NCBI GenBank assembly: GCA_011049795.1
Contig: DRHD01000121.1
Coordinates: 1 to 33,419 of the forward strand
Source of the DNA: Porticoccus sp.
GTDB taxonomy: Bacteria; Pseudomonadota; Gammaproteobacteria; Pseudomonadales; Porticoccaceae
Length of the DNA: 33,419 nucleotides
Reading direction: 5' to 3'
Position numbers and translations under genes: made by a program. Shown piece after piece: positions 9,954 through 21,004 of the stretch. Every line of letters starts with the position of its first letter. The stretch's first letter is position 1. The notes beneath the pieces are model-generated. The model had not been told where the DNA came from, did no database searches, and saw only the letters and a program-made list of their open reading frames with translations.

Positions 9954-11063
9954 TTACTCCGAACTATTCCAGGATCGCTCGATAACACCGCCACCAAGGC
10001 ATAATTCCCCTTGGTACAGAACGACAGATTGTCCCGGTGTCACTGCACGTTGAGGGGCATCAAATATCACCACATAACCACCTTCATCTCGACGCACTGT
10101 GCAAGACTGATCTGATTGGCGATAACGGGTTTTCGCAGTACAGCTAAATTCTTGTGAATTGGATATTAAACCCGGTTCATCATTAACCCAGTGAAATTGA
10201 GAGGTATAGAGTCCGTCAGTAAATAACAATGGATGATTTGTACCCTGAACAGCGACCAGTACATTGCGCGACATCTCCTTCGCCGCAACATACCAAGGAG
10301 CTTCACTTGCTCCTTTGAGGCCACCGATACCCAAGCCCTGACGTTGCCCTAAGGTGTGGTACATCAGTCCATGGTGCTGACCGATCACCTCACCTTCAGG
10401 GTTTTCTATATCACCGGGCTGTGCAGGAAGGTACTGCTCAAGAAAGTCCTTAAACCGTCGTTCACCGATAAAGCAGATTCCTGTTGAGTCCTTCTTTTTC
10501 GCTGTAATAAGACCATGTTGCTCAGCAATAGCTCTAACCTCAGGCTTTTCCATCTCACCAATCGGAAATAACGTCCGGCTAAAGGCTTCTTCATCAACAG
10601 CATGAAGAAAATAACTCTGGTCTTTATTGTTATCCAATCCCTTGAGCAAATAGGTCCGACCATCACGGTCTAGGCGTCGAACATAGTGTCCGGTAGCAAT
10701 GCAGTCGGCACCCAAAACTTGGGCATACTCGAGAAACACCTTAAACTTAATTTCCCGGTTGCAGAGAATATCTGGATTCGGTGTACGTCCAGCTCGGTAC
10801 TCATCAAGAAAGTATTCAAAGACATTGTCCCAATACTCCGCAGCAAAATTGGCCGTGTGAAGTGGTATACCCAGTGTGTCCGCGACAGCTTGAGCATCGC
10901 TAAGATCTTCTATTGCCGAACAATACTCAGTGCCATCATCCTCATCCCAGTTCTTCATGAACAAGCCTTCCACCTCGTAACCTTGCTGTTGTAGCAACAG
11001 GGCGGTGACGGATGAATCAACACCACCGGACATACCGACAATGACTTTGCTTGGATTCGACAT
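9954..11063 (-). CDS. mnmA: tRNA-specific 2-thiouridylase MnmA
   Basis: 369 residues from the ATG at 11063 (E. coli 368). I chose it because [18 protein letters not shown] is the family N-terminus; the reading to a TTG at 11120 adds an unlikely leader, and an ATG at 11072 is the only close alternative. The enzyme puts sulfur on U34 of Lys, Glu and Gln tRNAs. Visible: the ATP-pyrophosphatase P-loop GMSGGVDSS, the catalytic Cys101 in [12 protein letters not shown] and the second active Cys197 in [13 protein letters not shown]. It lies between nudJ and hflD in the conserved rluE-nudJ-mnmA-hflD-purB string. Confidence 0.97.
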   Translation of the reverse strand: MSNPSKVIVGMSGGVDSSVTALLLQQQGYEVEGLFMKNWDEDDGTEYCSAIEDLSDAQAVADTLGIPLHTANFAAEYWDNVFEYFLDEYRAGRTPNPDILCNREIKFKVFLEYAQVLGADCIATGHYVRRLDRDGRTYLLKGLDNNKDQSYFLHAVDEEAFSRTLFPIGEMEKPEVRAIAEQHGLITAKKKDSTGICFIGERRFKDFLEQYLPAQPGDIENPEGEVIGQHHGLMYHTLGQRQGLGIGGLKGASEAPWYVAAKEMSRNVLVAVQGTNHPLLFTDGLYTSQFHWVNDEPGLISNSQEFSCTAKTRYRQSDQSCTVRRDEGGYVVIFDAPQRAVTPGQSVVLYQGELCLGGGVIERSWNSSE

Positions 11064-11141
11064 AGAGTTCATTAGGTTAGCTGGAGTAAGGCATTTTGTT
11101 AAATGCGGGCTTATTGGCAAAAGTGCACTGGGATGCGGATT

Positions 11142-11588
11142 CTACCGGTGTGTTTTTAGCAAATCCAATGGATAAATGATCTTGGCACGGTAATCATCAA
11201 TTGCCTGTAAAACCATTGGGCTTCTCAGCTGAGAACGCTTTTGTAAAATATCTGCATAATCGAGCCAAACAGCCTCATCGATATCACTATCAATGGTGAC
11301 TGAGTCGTCAAACTCAATAGCTTCAGCAGCCAGGGCAAGCCGATAATAAGTGACACCATTACTCGCCGACGTATAGGAACCAAAACTGATCACTCCGGTT
11401 GGGTTGATACGCCAAGCAGTCTCTTCATAGGTTTCCCTTATAGCCGCTTCAACAAGGGATTCGCCTGGCTCCACATGACCTGCAGGTTGATTGAACACCT
11501 CACGACCTTCACGAATTTCTCTCACCAGTAGAAAATGGTTATCACATTCAATCACCGTGGCAACTGTGAGGTGGATTTTATCGGGCAA
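11142..11588 (-). CDS. nudJ: Nudix hydrolase, NudJ-like
   Basis: 148 residues (E. coli NudJ 153). The Nudix box spans residues 37-59: G37, E43, then R51-E52 and E55-E56 supply the metal-binding pattern GX5EX7REUXEE; the usual glycine after EEx is alanine (EETA). NudJ in E. coli hydrolyses nucleoside tri- and diphosphates and HMP-PP. The preceding FNQPAGHVEPGE matches that subfamily closely. It overlaps the end of rluE by 11 bases, a sign of translational coupling, and precedes mnmA by 78 bases. Confidence 0.9.
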   Translation of the reverse strand: MPDKIHLTVATVIECDNHFLLVREIREGREVFNQPAGHVEPGESLVEAAIRETYEETAWRINPTGVISFGSYTSASNGVTYYRLALAAEAIEFDDSVTIDSDIDEAVWLDYADILQKRSQLRSPMVLQAIDDYRAKIIYPLDLLKTHR

Positions 11589-12192
11589 TTTTTGGCTTCC
11601 TTGGCGTCTGTTTTAATGGACGCTTTGAGGTATGTTTTTGCGTTTGAGGTAAATGAACTGTTTCCTGTCGATACTGCCCTGGTCCCAGGTTACCCAGCTG
11701 CCAAGGTCCTATCGCACTGCGAATTAATCGTAGAGTAGGGAAGCCAACGGCAGCGGTCATTCGCCTTACTTGACGATTTCGGCCCTCAGTAATTTTCAAC
11801 TCTACCCAACTGGTAGTCTGGTGTAGCCGTTCCCGGATAGGCGGGTCCCTTGGCCACAATACCGGCGGTGTTATCTCCCTAGCCCGCGCGGGTCTAGTCA
11901 TACCATCATTAAGCTTAATACCATGCACCAAACTGTCTAATGCCGCTTTAGTCACGCTACCTTCAAGCTGTACCAAGTAGGTTTTTTCCATTTTGAATTT
12001 TGGGTCTGCAATCCGTGCCTGTAGTTGACCCTCATCAGATAGTAATAAGAGCCCCTCTGAGTCACGATCAAGTCTGCCCATTGGATAGATGTCCGGGAGG
12101 CTCAAATAATGCTTTAGGCCGGGATGGCCATCGTGATCTAAAAACTGGCTTAAAACGCCATAAGGTTTGTTGAACAGTACAATACTAGTCAT
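11578..12192 (-). CDS. rluE: 23S rRNA pseudouridine synthase RluE-like
   Basis: 204 residues. It is a RsuA/RluB/E/F-family pseudouridine synthase without the N-terminal S4 domain, as expected for RluE, which modifies U2457 of E. coli 23S rRNA. The catalytic Asp42 lies in MGRLDRDSEGLLLL; KTYLVQL and EGRNRQVRRMTAAVG are the other conserved blocks. The C-terminus (from about residue 185) is a basic tail rich in K, R and T, probably RNA-contacting. It heads the minus-strand string that continues through nudJ and mnmA, and follows cspD and its terminator. Confidence 0.93.
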   Translation of the reverse strand: MTSIVLFNKPYGVLSQFLDHDGHPGLKHYLSLPDIYPMGRLDRDSEGLLLLSDEGQLQARIADPKFKMEKTYLVQLEGSVTKAALDSLVHGIKLNDGMTRPARAREITPPVLWPRDPPIRERLHQTTSWVELKITEGRNRQVRRMTAAVGFPTLRLIRSAIGPWQLGNLGPGQYRQETVHLPQTQKHTSKRPLKQTPRKPKIAR

Positions 12193-12345
12193 TACAGCAT
12201 CCGTTTAAAGATTGGCGACACCTGTATTGATATCATTGTGGATTTCAACAAGCGAACTGTTTGATATATAGGCCGGAGATGAATTGAGTAATCTTACTTC
12301 AATACATAAAATTTCAACACACTGAGCTTGGCAAGCAGATGATGT

Positions 12346-12377
12346 AAAAAAGACGGTTGTTCCCAGAAAAACCACCG
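12346..12377 (-). terminator. Rho-independent terminator downstream of cspD
   Basis: Read on the minus strand: CGGTGGTT, loop TTTCTGGG, AACAACCG (7 of 8 pairs), then TCTTTTTTA. It lies 34-65 bases after the cspD stop and should separate cspD from rluE. Confidence 0.75.
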
Positions 12378-12410
12378 ATCCATTAGTCGATAGGTGAAGG
12401 TTTTTATGAC

Positions 12411-12689
12411 TCAATGGTCACTAACAGTATCACTTTCGACGTCCAAAGAAGGGGGCTGCAAATCATCATTTTGGGTAACGGTGGAGCCAGCAGCTGCAAT
12501 ATTAGTAGCATGCAGGCCTTTTTCTCCCTCTACCAAGTCATAGGTGACTTCTTGACCCGCTTTCAAGGTTTTGTAGCCTTCCATGGTGATCGCTGAGTAG
12601 TGAGCAAAAATATCAGTGGTGCCGTCTGATGATAGGATAAACCCATACCCTTTGGCATTGTTAAACCACTTAACCGTTCCTGTATGCAT
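12411..12689 (-). CDS. cspD: Cold-shock-domain protein, CspD-like
   Basis: 92 residues. The cold-shock domain fills residues 1-68, with both nucleic-acid motifs: RNP1 KGYGFI and RNP2 DIFAHYS, after the usual GTVKWFNNA. The C-terminal acidic tail (from about 69) and the location next to clpS-clpA identify it as CspD-like; E. coli CspD binds single-stranded DNA, inhibits replication and is induced in stationary phase rather than by cold. It is divergent from clpS across a 303-base region containing a tandemly duplicated segment. A hairpin terminator follows the gene. Confidence 0.93.
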   Translation of the reverse strand: MHTGTVKWFNNAKGYGFILSSDGTTDIFAHYSAITMEGYKTLKAGQEVTYDLVEGEKGLHATNIAAAGSTVTQNDDLQPPSLDVESDTVSDH

Positions 12690-12992
12690 ATTACAAACCT
12701 CTTGCTAGATAGTTTAGTGAATAAAAACAATCCAGCTTAATACTAGTAGTATTTACACCCATGAACACCGATTTGCTAGATAGTTTAGTGAATAAAAACA
12801 ATCCAGCTTAATGCTGATAGTTATTACACATCCATGAACATCAATTGCGATTAGACAACTTCTGCTCACCTTCAGTTTCTATATCTATTCAGCCGTCAAG
12901 TCAAGACCTAGAAAAATCATAAAAAGTAACTATAAGTGTATTAATACTATTAAAATAGAGATTGAGAGAGGTCATAAATTTTTAGTGTATGT
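12690..12992. promoter_or_regulatory. Divergent cspD/clpS regulatory region with a 71-bp tandem duplication
   Basis: This 303-base spacer must hold the cspD (minus) and clpS (plus) promoters. A segment starting TTGCTAGATAGTTTAGTGAA at 12702 recurs at 12773. The first about 40 bases are identical; the rest (…TTACACCCATGAACACC versus …TTACACATCCATGAACATC) diverges slightly. The duplicated unit lies immediately upstream of the cspD start codon, so it could duplicate a leader or operator. The right part (12860-12992) is plain A+T-rich DNA with no motif I can assign. Confidence 0.6.
12702..12845. repeat. Two tandem copies of a 71-bp unit
   Basis: Copy 1 is 12702-12772 and copy 2 is 12773-12845, directly adjacent, with a near-perfect left half and small indels in the right half. 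See the regulatory region entry for context. Confidence 0.85.
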
Positions 12993-13361
12993 ATGAATAT
13001 GAGATTAGACATTAGTCTTAGTAATAAAGATGATGAGCAAACATGGCAACATGATAGCAGTGCTGTTGTCGAAGAGGTGAAACCCAAGCTCAAGAAGCCC
13101 CCGATGTTTAAGGTGCTTATATACAACGACGACTATACGCCGATGGAGTTTGTGGTAGAGCTACTGGAGGTTTTCTTCCCGATGGGGCGTGAAATGGCAA
13201 CGAGAGTTATGTTAAAAGTACATACGGAAGGAAAAGCAGTCTGCGGGGTATATACTCGCGATGTTGCAGATACAAAGGCTGCGTTAGTAAACCAATATGC
13301 CAGAGCCTACGAACACCCGTTGCTCTGCGAAATAGAGCCCACTGAAGATGATGAGCAGTAA
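12993..13361 (+). CDS. clpS: ATP-dependent Clp protease adaptor ClpS
   Basis: 122 residues. ClpS binds N-degron substrates (N-terminal Leu, Phe, Tyr, Trp) and hands them to ClpAP. The flexible N-terminal extension runs to about residue 38, followed by the conserved core with [20 protein letters not shown] (the Asn-Asp-Asp of the N-degron pocket), [18 protein letters not shown] (the His that contacts the amino terminus) and the C-terminal CEIEP. ATGs at 12993 and 12999 are both possible; neither has an ideally spaced ribosome binding site. clpA follows after 21 bases. Confidence 0.96.
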   Translation: MNMRLDISLSNKDDEQTWQHDSSAVVEEVKPKLKKPPMFKVLIYNDDYTPMEFVVELLEVFFPMGREMATRVMLKVHTEGKAVCGVYTRDVADTKAALVNQYARAYEHPLLCEIEPTEDDEQ

Positions 13362-13382
13362 CCTAGGGTTAAAGGTGGTTGT

Positions 13383-15644
13383 ATGTTAAGTAAAGAACTT
13401 GAACTAACACTACATAATGCATTTAAAGGTGCCAGTGACAAACGTCATGAGTTCATGACGGTTGAGCACTTGCTCCTAGCTCTGCTTGATAATGAGTCCG
13501 CCATCAGCGTGCTTGAGTCTTGCGGTACTGATCTGAATATATTGAGGCGTGACCTTAATGAATTTATTGAATCCACCACACCACTGATCCCAGAAGAGCT
13601 GGAAGATAAAGATACTCAACCTACTCTTGGATTCCAGCGCGTATTACAGCGTGCTGTTTTTCACGTCCAGTCCTCAGGAAGCAAGGAAGTACAGGGCGCC
13701 AATGTATTAGTCGCGATCTTTAGTGAACAGGAAAGTCAGGCCATCTATTTCCTTCGACTACAGAATGTTGCCAGAGTTGATGTAGTGAATTACATATCCC
13801 ATGGTGTTTCTAAATATGCTGATCAGTCAGAACAGCATGATAGTGATACTCACCATGATGAAGTACACACAGAGACAGAAGCCCCCGGACAAAGCTTGTT
13901 AGATCAGTTCACAACCAATCTAAATGAAGAGGCTAGACAGGGTAATATTGACCCACTGGTAGGCCGAAGCCATGAAATTGAGCGTGTTTCTCAAGTTTTG
14001 GCCCGTCGCCGAAAAAACAATCCCTTATTGGTTGGTGAGGCGGGTGTCGGTAAAACGGCTATTGCGGAAGGCCTTGCCAAACTGATCATCGAAGAAAAAG
14101 TGCCTGATGTGTTACGTGACTCAGTGGTATATGCGCTGGATCTCGGGGACTTACTCGCTGGCACGAAATACCGAGGCGATTTTGAAAAACGCTTCAAGGG
14201 TGTCCTTGCTGAACTTCGTGAACAAGACCACGCCATTCTATTTATTGATGAAATTCATACCATTATTGGGGCTGGTGCAGCCTCAGGTGGGGTGATGGAT
14301 GCATCGAACTTACTCAAGCCTATGCTTACCTCAGGGAAAATACGCTGTATAGGGTCTACTACCTATCAGGAGTACCGGGGCATTTTTGAGAAAGACAGGG
14401 CGTTATCTCGCCGCTTCCAGAAAGTTGATGTGCCAGAACCAACGGTTGAAGAGACCATTGATATTCTTAAGGGGCTAAAATCAAGGTTTGAGGAACATCA
14501 CCAACTGCGCTTCTCTAAAGCAGCATTAAAAACGGCTGCGGAGCTTGCAGCACGCCATATCACCGATCGATTCCTGCCCGACAAGGCTATTGACGTTATT
14601 GATGAGGCTGGCGCCTACCAACAGTTACAACCCATATCGAAGCGTAAAAAAATTATTGGTGTTCCTGAAGTGGAAGCTATTGTGGCAAAAATTGCCAGAA
14701 TTCCTGAGAAAAGTGTGTCCTCTTCAGACAAAGAACAACTGAGAAGCCTATCCGACAAACTGAAAATGGTTGTTTTTGGTCAGGATGAAGCTATTTCGGT
14801 ACTCTCCACATCAATCAAGCTAGCTCGAGCGGGCTTGCGAGAGGGTGATAAACCCATAGGCTCATTCCTGTTTGCTGGCCCCACAGGGGTTGGTAAAACC
14901 GAGCTATCAAAACAACTGGCAGAAATCATGGGTATCGAGCTGCTACGGTTTGATATGTCTGAATATATGGAAAGACACACCGTCTCTCGGCTCATTGGCG
15001 CCCCCCCGGGTTATGTTGGCTTTGATCAAGGTGGCTTATTAACGGATGCCGTGACCAAAAGCCCACATTCAGTGATTCTCCTTGATGAAATTGAGAAAGC
15101 GCACCCTGAAGTGTTTAACCTGTTACTTCAGGTTATGGATCACGGAACCTTGACTGACAACAATGGACGTAAGGCTGATTTCCGAAATGTTATTCTGATT
15201 ATGACGACCAATGCTGGCTCAGAAGAAATGAGCCGTGCCTCTATTGGCTTTACCACGCAAGATCATAAAACTGATGGTATGGAGGCTGTTAAGAAAGGGT
15301 TTACCCCTGAATTCAGAAACCGTCTGGACGGCATCATTCAGTTCAAGTCTCTAGAAGGCACCGTTATTCACACTGTCGTTGACAAGTTTTTAACTCAACT
15401 ACAGCAACAGCTCGATGAAAAACATGTCGTACTTGATGTGGATGATGAAGCAAGGGACTGGTTGGTAGAACACGGTTACGACGAAAAAATGGGTGCTCGC
15501 CCTATGGAGCGATTGATACAGGAAAAAATCAAGAAACCACTTGCTGAAGAGGTATTGTTTGGTGACTTGGCAAACGGTGGAGTAGTTAGTGTCTCTGTCT
15601 CAGATGGGGAGCTATTAGTCGAGACAGAAACAGAAGCAGCTTGA
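13383..15644 (+). CDS. clpA: ATP-dependent Clp protease ATP-binding subunit ClpA
   Basis: 753 residues (E. coli 758), the unfoldase partner of ClpP. The N-terminal double Clp-N repeat (about 1-140) is followed by two AAA+ modules: Walker A GEAGVGKT near residue 218 with Walker B ILFIDEIHT, and Walker A GPTGVGKT near residue 498 with VILLDEIEKAHPEV. The D2 region ends in GARPMERLIQEKIKKPLAEE. An acidic/His-rich insert (about 150-165) links N-domain and D1. No clpP is in the window. It converges with infA, only 16 bases away. Confidence 0.98.
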   Translation: MLSKELELTLHNAFKGASDKRHEFMTVEHLLLALLDNESAISVLESCGTDLNILRRDLNEFIESTTPLIPEELEDKDTQPTLGFQRVLQRAVFHVQSSGSKEVQGANVLVAIFSEQESQAIYFLRLQNVARVDVVNYISHGVSKYADQSEQHDSDTHHDEVHTETEAPGQSLLDQFTTNLNEEARQGNIDPLVGRSHEIERVSQVLARRRKNNPLLVGEAGVGKTAIAEGLAKLIIEEKVPDVLRDSVVYALDLGDLLAGTKYRGDFEKRFKGVLAELREQDHAILFIDEIHTIIGAGAASGGVMDASNLLKPMLTSGKIRCIGSTTYQEYRGIFEKDRALSRRFQKVDVPEPTVEETIDILKGLKSRFEEHHQLRFSKAALKTAAELAARHITDRFLPDKAIDVIDEAGAYQQLQPISKRKKIIGVPEVEAIVAKIARIPEKSVSSSDKEQLRSLSDKLKMVVFGQDEAISVLSTSIKLARAGLREGDKPIGSFLFAGPTGVGKTELSKQLAEIMGIELLRFDMSEYMERHTVSRLIGAPPGYVGFDQGGLLTDAVTKSPHSVILLDEIEKAHPEVFNLLLQVMDHGTLTDNNGRKADFRNVILIMTTNAGSEEMSRASIGFTTQDHKTDGMEAVKKGFTPEFRNRLDGIIQFKSLEGTVIHTVVDKFLTQLQQQLDEKHVVLDVDDEARDWLVEHGYDEKMGARPMERLIQEKIKKPLAEEVLFGDLANGGVVSVSVSDGELLVETETEAA

Positions 15645-15660
15645 AAAGGATTTCAGCTGA

Positions 15661-15879
15661 TTACCTAGCGCGGTAGGTGATGCGACCTTTCGAAAGATCA
15701 TAAGGGGTTAATTCAACTTTCACTTTATCGCCCGTCAAAATGCGGATGTAATTTTTACGCATTTTCCCAGAGATATGTGCAGTGACAACATGCCCATTTT
15801 CGAGTTTCACACGGAAAGTGGTATTGGGAAGTGTATCAACCACTTCACCTTCCATCTCAATTTGTTCTTCTTTTGCCAT
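15661..15879 (-). CDS. infA: Translation initiation factor IF-1
   Basis: 72 residues from the ATG at 15879, exactly the family length. The reading to 15924 adds 15 residues with no support, whereas AGGGAAAG precedes this ATG. The S1-like OB fold covers nearly the whole protein ([41 protein letters not shown]). IF-1 occupies the ribosomal A site during initiation. It is the last gene of trxB-aat-bpt-infA on the minus strand, a common gammaproteobacterial arrangement. Confidence 0.98.
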   Translation of the reverse strand: MAKEEQIEMEGEVVDTLPNTTFRVKLENGHVVTAHISGKMRKNYIRILTGDKVKVELTPYDLSKGRITYRAR

Positions 15880-15946
15880 AACTTGTACTTTCCCTAAACT
15901 GCATTTCTCTAGAACGTGGCGCATTCTGCCTGAAAACGAGGCAAAG

Positions 15947-16669
15947 TCAATCAGACCTCACCCATTCGCCCTCTATCAGAAGTTCCAAGGGTTGAAAGCT
16001 TGTCTTATAGGACATTTTTGGACTGTTTTTTATCCAATACCCCAAATACACGTAGGGTAAGTTCATCTGCTTTGCCAGCATGACTTGGGCTAGAATTGCA
16101 TAGGTTCCCAAGCTTCTTTTGGGATGGTCTGGAGAATAATATACATAGATAGCCGACAAGCCATTATCAAGAACATCAATGACACCAGCAGCAATCAGTA
16201 CATTATCAAGTCGAATCTCTATAATTTTACTGCCCCGCCACAAATTACTAATAAAGTCCCTAAATTGTGAAAGGGAGGGGGGGTACATATCACCGTCAGA
16301 GTGTCGCCTTTTAATGTAACTCTCATAAAGTGGGTAATGTTCCGATTCGTCAATCTCTCGACGCAACCAAACGCTTAAATCAGCATTCCGCTTATTACAC
16401 CGCCGTTGTTGACGGTTGGCCTTAAATTCATTAACCAATATTCTTGCGGAAACACAGGCCTTACAGCCCTCACAACGCGGGGTATACACATAACGTCCAC
16501 TGCGACGAAACCCCAAATCCGTTAGTTGTGTGTACAAATGAGAATCCATGTCGATGGCAGGATCGACAAATGCTGTTATGGCTTTTTTTCTTTTCAGATA
16601 GCTGCAAGGGTGCTGCTCTGTTAGAAACAGCCGCACAACCTGAACATCTGGCGTTATATCACGGGACAT
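15947..16669 (-). CDS. bpt: Aspartate/glutamate leucyl-tRNA-protein transferase (Bpt/ATE family)
   Basis: 240 residues. Bacterial Bpt transfers leucine from Leu-tRNA to proteins with N-terminal Asp or Glu, making them ClpS substrates. Family blocks: the N-terminal CSYL with later [13 protein letters not shown] (cysteines conserved in ATE-type enzymes), and the C-terminal GNAT-like half with [20 protein letters not shown] and [15 protein letters not shown]. Older annotations call it arginyltransferase (ate). It sits 35 bases after aat and near clpS-clpA, an evident functional grouping. Confidence 0.95.
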   Translation of the reverse strand: MSRDITPDVQVVRLFLTEQHPCSYLKRKKAITAFVDPAIDMDSHLYTQLTDLGFRRSGRYVYTPRCEGCKACVSARILVNEFKANRQQRRCNKRNADLSVWLRREIDESEHYPLYESYIKRRHSDGDMYPPSLSQFRDFISNLWRGSKIIEIRLDNVLIAAGVIDVLDNGLSAIYVYYSPDHPKRSLGTYAILAQVMLAKQMNLPYVYLGYWIKNSPKMSYKTSFQPLELLIEGEWVRSD

Positions 16670-16704
16670 ATTTATACTTCTACCCTATCTGTTCAACTAA
16701 CCAG

Positions 16705-17424
16705 TTAGACATCCTTTTCAGGGGTTTTACACTGCCACTTATCTGGCCATTTACAAGGTATATCACCTAATTCCTTCAATGTAGTCAAAAATTTGTGCCG
16801 AGGAATATCAACTGCACCCATTGATAACAAATGGTTATTACTCACTTGGCAATCAATCACTCCCCCACATGCATACTGCTTCATCAACATAGCAAGCTGA
16901 ACAAGAGCTACCTTTGAGGCATTTGGCACCAAACTAAACATGGATTCGCCACAAAAAACAGCACCAATTAGGACACCGTATAAACCGCCGACCAACTGCT
17001 CATCGCGCCATATTTCAAGCGAATGTGCATAACCTTGCTGATGTAATTCAACATATGCTGCCTTCATTTCATCGGTGATCCAGGTTTCCCCATGACCCTG
17101 CTTGCGTGGTACGGCACACTGTGTGATCACAGATAGAAATTCTGTATCAAGTCGAATATCCCAATTCTTTTGGCGCAGTACTTTTCGAAGAGAACGTGAA
17201 ATTTTTATGTCTTCGGGAAAAATAACCGTCCTCGGGTCGGGGGACCACCAAAGCAGAGGTTGGTCATCCTCATACCAGGGGAAAATTCCCTGTCGATAAG
17301 CCGCCAGCAAGGTACTTGGTTCCAGATTACCCCCAACAGCCAAAAGGCCGTCGGGATCAGCAAGCGCCTTGTCTGGACAAGGGAAAACCGGATGCTCTGA
17401 ATCAAGTAAGGCGAGATTCGTCAC
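16705..17424 (-). CDS. aat: Leucyl/phenylalanyl-tRNA-protein transferase
   Basis: 239 residues (E. coli Aat 234). The enzyme adds Leu or Phe to proteins with N-terminal Lys or Arg, creating N-degrons recognised by ClpS. Diagnostic blocks: GLLAVGGNLEPSTLLAAYRQ, GIFPWYEDDQPLLWWSPDPR, HSLEIW with ELVGGLYGV, and FCGESMFS. It lies 8 bases after trxB and just before bpt, so the three are probably one transcript. Confidence 0.97.
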   Translation of the reverse strand: MTNLALLDSEHPVFPCPDKALADPDGLLAVGGNLEPSTLLAAYRQGIFPWYEDDQPLLWWSPDPRTVIFPEDIKISRSLRKVLRQKNWDIRLDTEFLSVITQCAVPRKQGHGETWITDEMKAAYVELHQQGYAHSLEIWRDEQLVGGLYGVLIGAVFCGESMFSLVPNASKVALVQLAMLMKQYACGGVIDCQVSNNHLLSMGAVDIPRHKFLTTLKELGDIPCKWPDKWQCKTPEKDV

Positions 17425-17432
17425 AAAATAAA

Positions 17433-18491
<1,059 letters not shown>

Positions 18492-18613
18492 TTAGTAAAC
18501 TTATACCCGCAGACTAAATATAAGAATATTGCTATCGATACACTAGGTTATGTATCTAGCTGCATATACGCTGCTGGCATTTCAACCCGCGGCCATTACA
18601 ATAGCGGTCAGTA

Positions 18614-21004
18614 GTGACGAACCTGGATAACGTCTTGAGTAGAGCTAAACAGCCAAAAAAAACCACAGGCAAGAAATCTGAGCCGCAACAACCTTCGCGC
18701 GGCAAACTTATTCTTAGGGAAGGGGCCCTGATCGGCTGGCTTGCGATCTGCGTCTATCTTCTTGTTGCTTTCGTTACACACTCGCCTGAAGACCCCGGTT
18801 GGTCTCACACCGGCAATATAGATCAGGTAAATAACGCTGCAGGACCTTTGGGTGCCTGGCTATCTGACGTATTTTTCTCCCTTCTTGGCTATATGTCTTA
18901 TCTATTTCCTATCTTATTAGTCTTGAGGGCATGGAATGTATTTCGTCTTCACCGAGAAGAACACAGTGGTTTTGATGGCGTTGTATTTTCACTGAGAGCT
19001 CTTGGGCTGGTGCTTGTAATGGTCTGCGCAACCTCCCTGGCATCTCTCCATTATGGACATTTACAGACTGATTTACCCTTTGGTGTGGGCGGTATCCTGG
19101 GCACCTCTGTTTCGGTAGCCGCTGCATCTGCCTTTAACCATGTAGGAAGCACTCTTATTTTGTTGGCCATCTTTCTATTTGGCTTAACCGTATTTACAGA
19201 TCTCTCCTGGTTGGCACTCATCGATGGCTCCGGTCGAGCCACACTGCGGTTCTTTGAACTAATTCAACATAATATCGCGGCTCGCAAGATTCGCCGGGCA
19301 GAAGAACAAAAAACCGAACGTGCCAAACAACACCGTAAGGATATAAAAGCCAAACAGGCAGAAAAAGAGGCGTTGCGAACGCCGCCGAGCATTCAGCCAC
19401 TGATTAAGAAGGTCATCCCAAGCCTTCGTGTAGAGAAAGAACGACAAACCTCTCTATTTGAAGAACCAGCCGCTGGAGGGTTACCAACCCTCAACTTACT
19501 GGATAAGGCAGATACAACAAAAGATAAAGGCTATTCGAGAGAAGCCCTTGAAGCCATGTCAAAACTACTAGAGTTGAAACTCCAAGATTTTGGTATCAGC
19601 GCTGAAGTGGTAGAGGTTCTTCCTGGCCCCGTGGTGACCTGTTTTGAAATTCAACCGGCCGCGGGTATTAAAGCAAGCCGAATTACCGGCCTGGCCAAAG
19701 ATTTGGCTCGGTCACTGGCCCTGGTCAGTGTCAGGGTAGTGGAGGTCATCCCCGGCAAATCGGTGATGGGTATTGAAATTCCCAATGAACACCGGGAAAT
19801 GGTACGGCTTAGTGAAGTTTTGTCTTCTGAAGTCTACGAACAGGCAAAATCACCGTTAACTCTGGCTCTGGGAAACGATATTTCAGGCACCCCAACGGTG
19901 GCCGATTTAGCCAAGATGCCTCACCTTCTGGTGGCAGGCACAACGGGTTCAGGCAAGTCTGTGGGCATCAACGTCATGTTGCTGAGCCTGCTGTACAAAT
20001 CTGGGCCTGAGGACGTACGGCTGATCCTGGTCGACCCGAAAATGCTTGAACTGTCAGTGTATGAGGGCATCCCACATCTGCTGACTCCGGTCATTACAGA
20101 CATGAAAGACGCTGCCAGTGGGCTTCGCTGGTGTGTCGGTGAAATGGAACGCCGTTACAAATTGATGGCAGCGCTTGGGGTTCGCAACCTCTCCGGATAC
20201 AACAAGAAAGTGGCAGATGCCATCGCCGCTGGCAATCCACTATCTGACCCTCTGTGGCAACCCGACGAAAATGCCAGCCTGTTTACAGAAGAGGGTGAAG
20301 GTCCCGTAGCCCCCGCGCTTGAAAAACTACCCTATATTGTCGTTGTTATTGATGAATTCGCCGATATGATGATGATTGTCGGTAAGAAGGTTGAACAACT
20401 CATTGCCCGTATTGCCCAGAAAGCCCGGGCAGCAGGTATCCATCTGATTCTGGCCACCCAACGGCCTTCCGTAGACGTGATTACAGGGCTGATTAAAGCC
20501 AATGTTCCCAGCCGAATTGCCTTTCAGGTGTCGTCCAAAATTGATTCCCGAACAATTCTCGACCAGGGTGGGGCAGAACAACTTCTGGGCCACGGAGACA
20601 TGTTGTACCTTCCACCAGGTACCAGTGTTCCGATTCGCGTTCACGGCGCATTTGTAGATGATCATGAAGTCCATAAAGTCGTGGCTGATTGGAAGTCTCG
20701 TGGTGAACCCTCATACATCGATGAAATCACCGATGAGCAAACCACCAGTAAGATACCCGTGCCCGGCTACACTAACGAGGGTGGCGAGAGATCCAGTGAT
20801 ACTGAATCTGACCCTCTTTACGATGAAGCTGTCGCCTTTGTCCTAGAAACTCGCAAGGCATCCATTTCATCCGTACAACGAAAACTGCGTATTGGTTACA
20901 ACCGTGCAGCAAGACTAATCGAGCAGATGGAGGCCTCGGGTATGATCAGCGAAATGGGTACCAACGGTAATCGTGAAGTATTAGCGCCGGGCCTCGATCG
21001 CTAA
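18614..21004 (+). CDS. ftsK: DNA translocase FtsK
   Basis: 796 residues from a GTG start. FtsK anchors at the division septum, pumps the terminus DNA along KOPS sequences and activates XerCD recombination at dif. The N-terminal membrane domain has hydrophobic segments at about residues 35-55, 85-105, 120-140 and 170-200; a charged linker follows (about 215-290), short compared with E. coli. The motor has Walker A GTTGSGKS near residue 442 and Walker [10 protein letters not shown] near 576, then GQ-rich [20 protein letters not shown]. The C-terminal gamma winged helix ([20 protein letters not shown] to end) is the DNA/XerD-contacting domain. Its target dif lies 6 kb downstream. Confidence 0.98.
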   Translation: MTNLDNVLSRAKQPKKTTGKKSEPQQPSRGKLILREGALIGWLAICVYLLVAFVTHSPEDPGWSHTGNIDQVNNAAGPLGAWLSDVFFSLLGYMSYLFPILLVLRAWNVFRLHREEHSGFDGVVFSLRALGLVLVMVCATSLASLHYGHLQTDLPFGVGGILGTSVSVAAASAFNHVGSTLILLAIFLFGLTVFTDLSWLALIDGSGRATLRFFELIQHNIAARKIRRAEEQKTERAKQHRKDIKAKQAEKEALRTPPSIQPLIKKVIPSLRVEKERQTSLFEEPAAGGLPTLNLLDKADTTKDKGYSREALEAMSKLLELKLQDFGISAEVVEVLPGPVVTCFEIQPAAGIKASRITGLAKDLARSLALVSVRVVEVIPGKSVMGIEIPNEHREMVRLSEVLSSEVYEQAKSPLTLALGNDISGTPTVADLAKMPHLLVAGTTGSGKSVGINVMLLSLLYKSGPEDVRLILVDPKMLELSVYEGIPHLLTPVITDMKDAASGLRWCVGEMERRYKLMAALGVRNLSGYNKKVADAIAAGNPLSDPLWQPDENASLFTEEGEGPVAPALEKLPYIVVVIDEFADMMMIVGKKVEQLIARIAQKARAAGIHLILATQRPSVDVITGLIKANVPSRIAFQVSSKIDSRTILDQGGAEQLLGHGDMLYLPPGTSVPIRVHGAFVDDHEVHKVVADWKSRGEPSYIDEITDEQTTSKIPVPGYTNEGGERSSDTESDPLYDEAVAFVLETRKASISSVQRKLRIGYNRAARLIEQMEASGMISEMGTNGNREVLAPGLDR
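18717..18724 (+). promoter_or_regulatory. KOPS-like octamer 2 (GGGAAGGG)
   Basis: A GGGNAGGG match on the plus strand inside the ftsK coding region, oriented toward dif. Confidence 0.4.

Noticed and set aside
12205..12414. 69-codon minus-strand open frame starting with TTG over the cspD stop
   Set aside because: It runs through the rho-independent terminator of cspD, has no ribosome binding site and an implausible composition.
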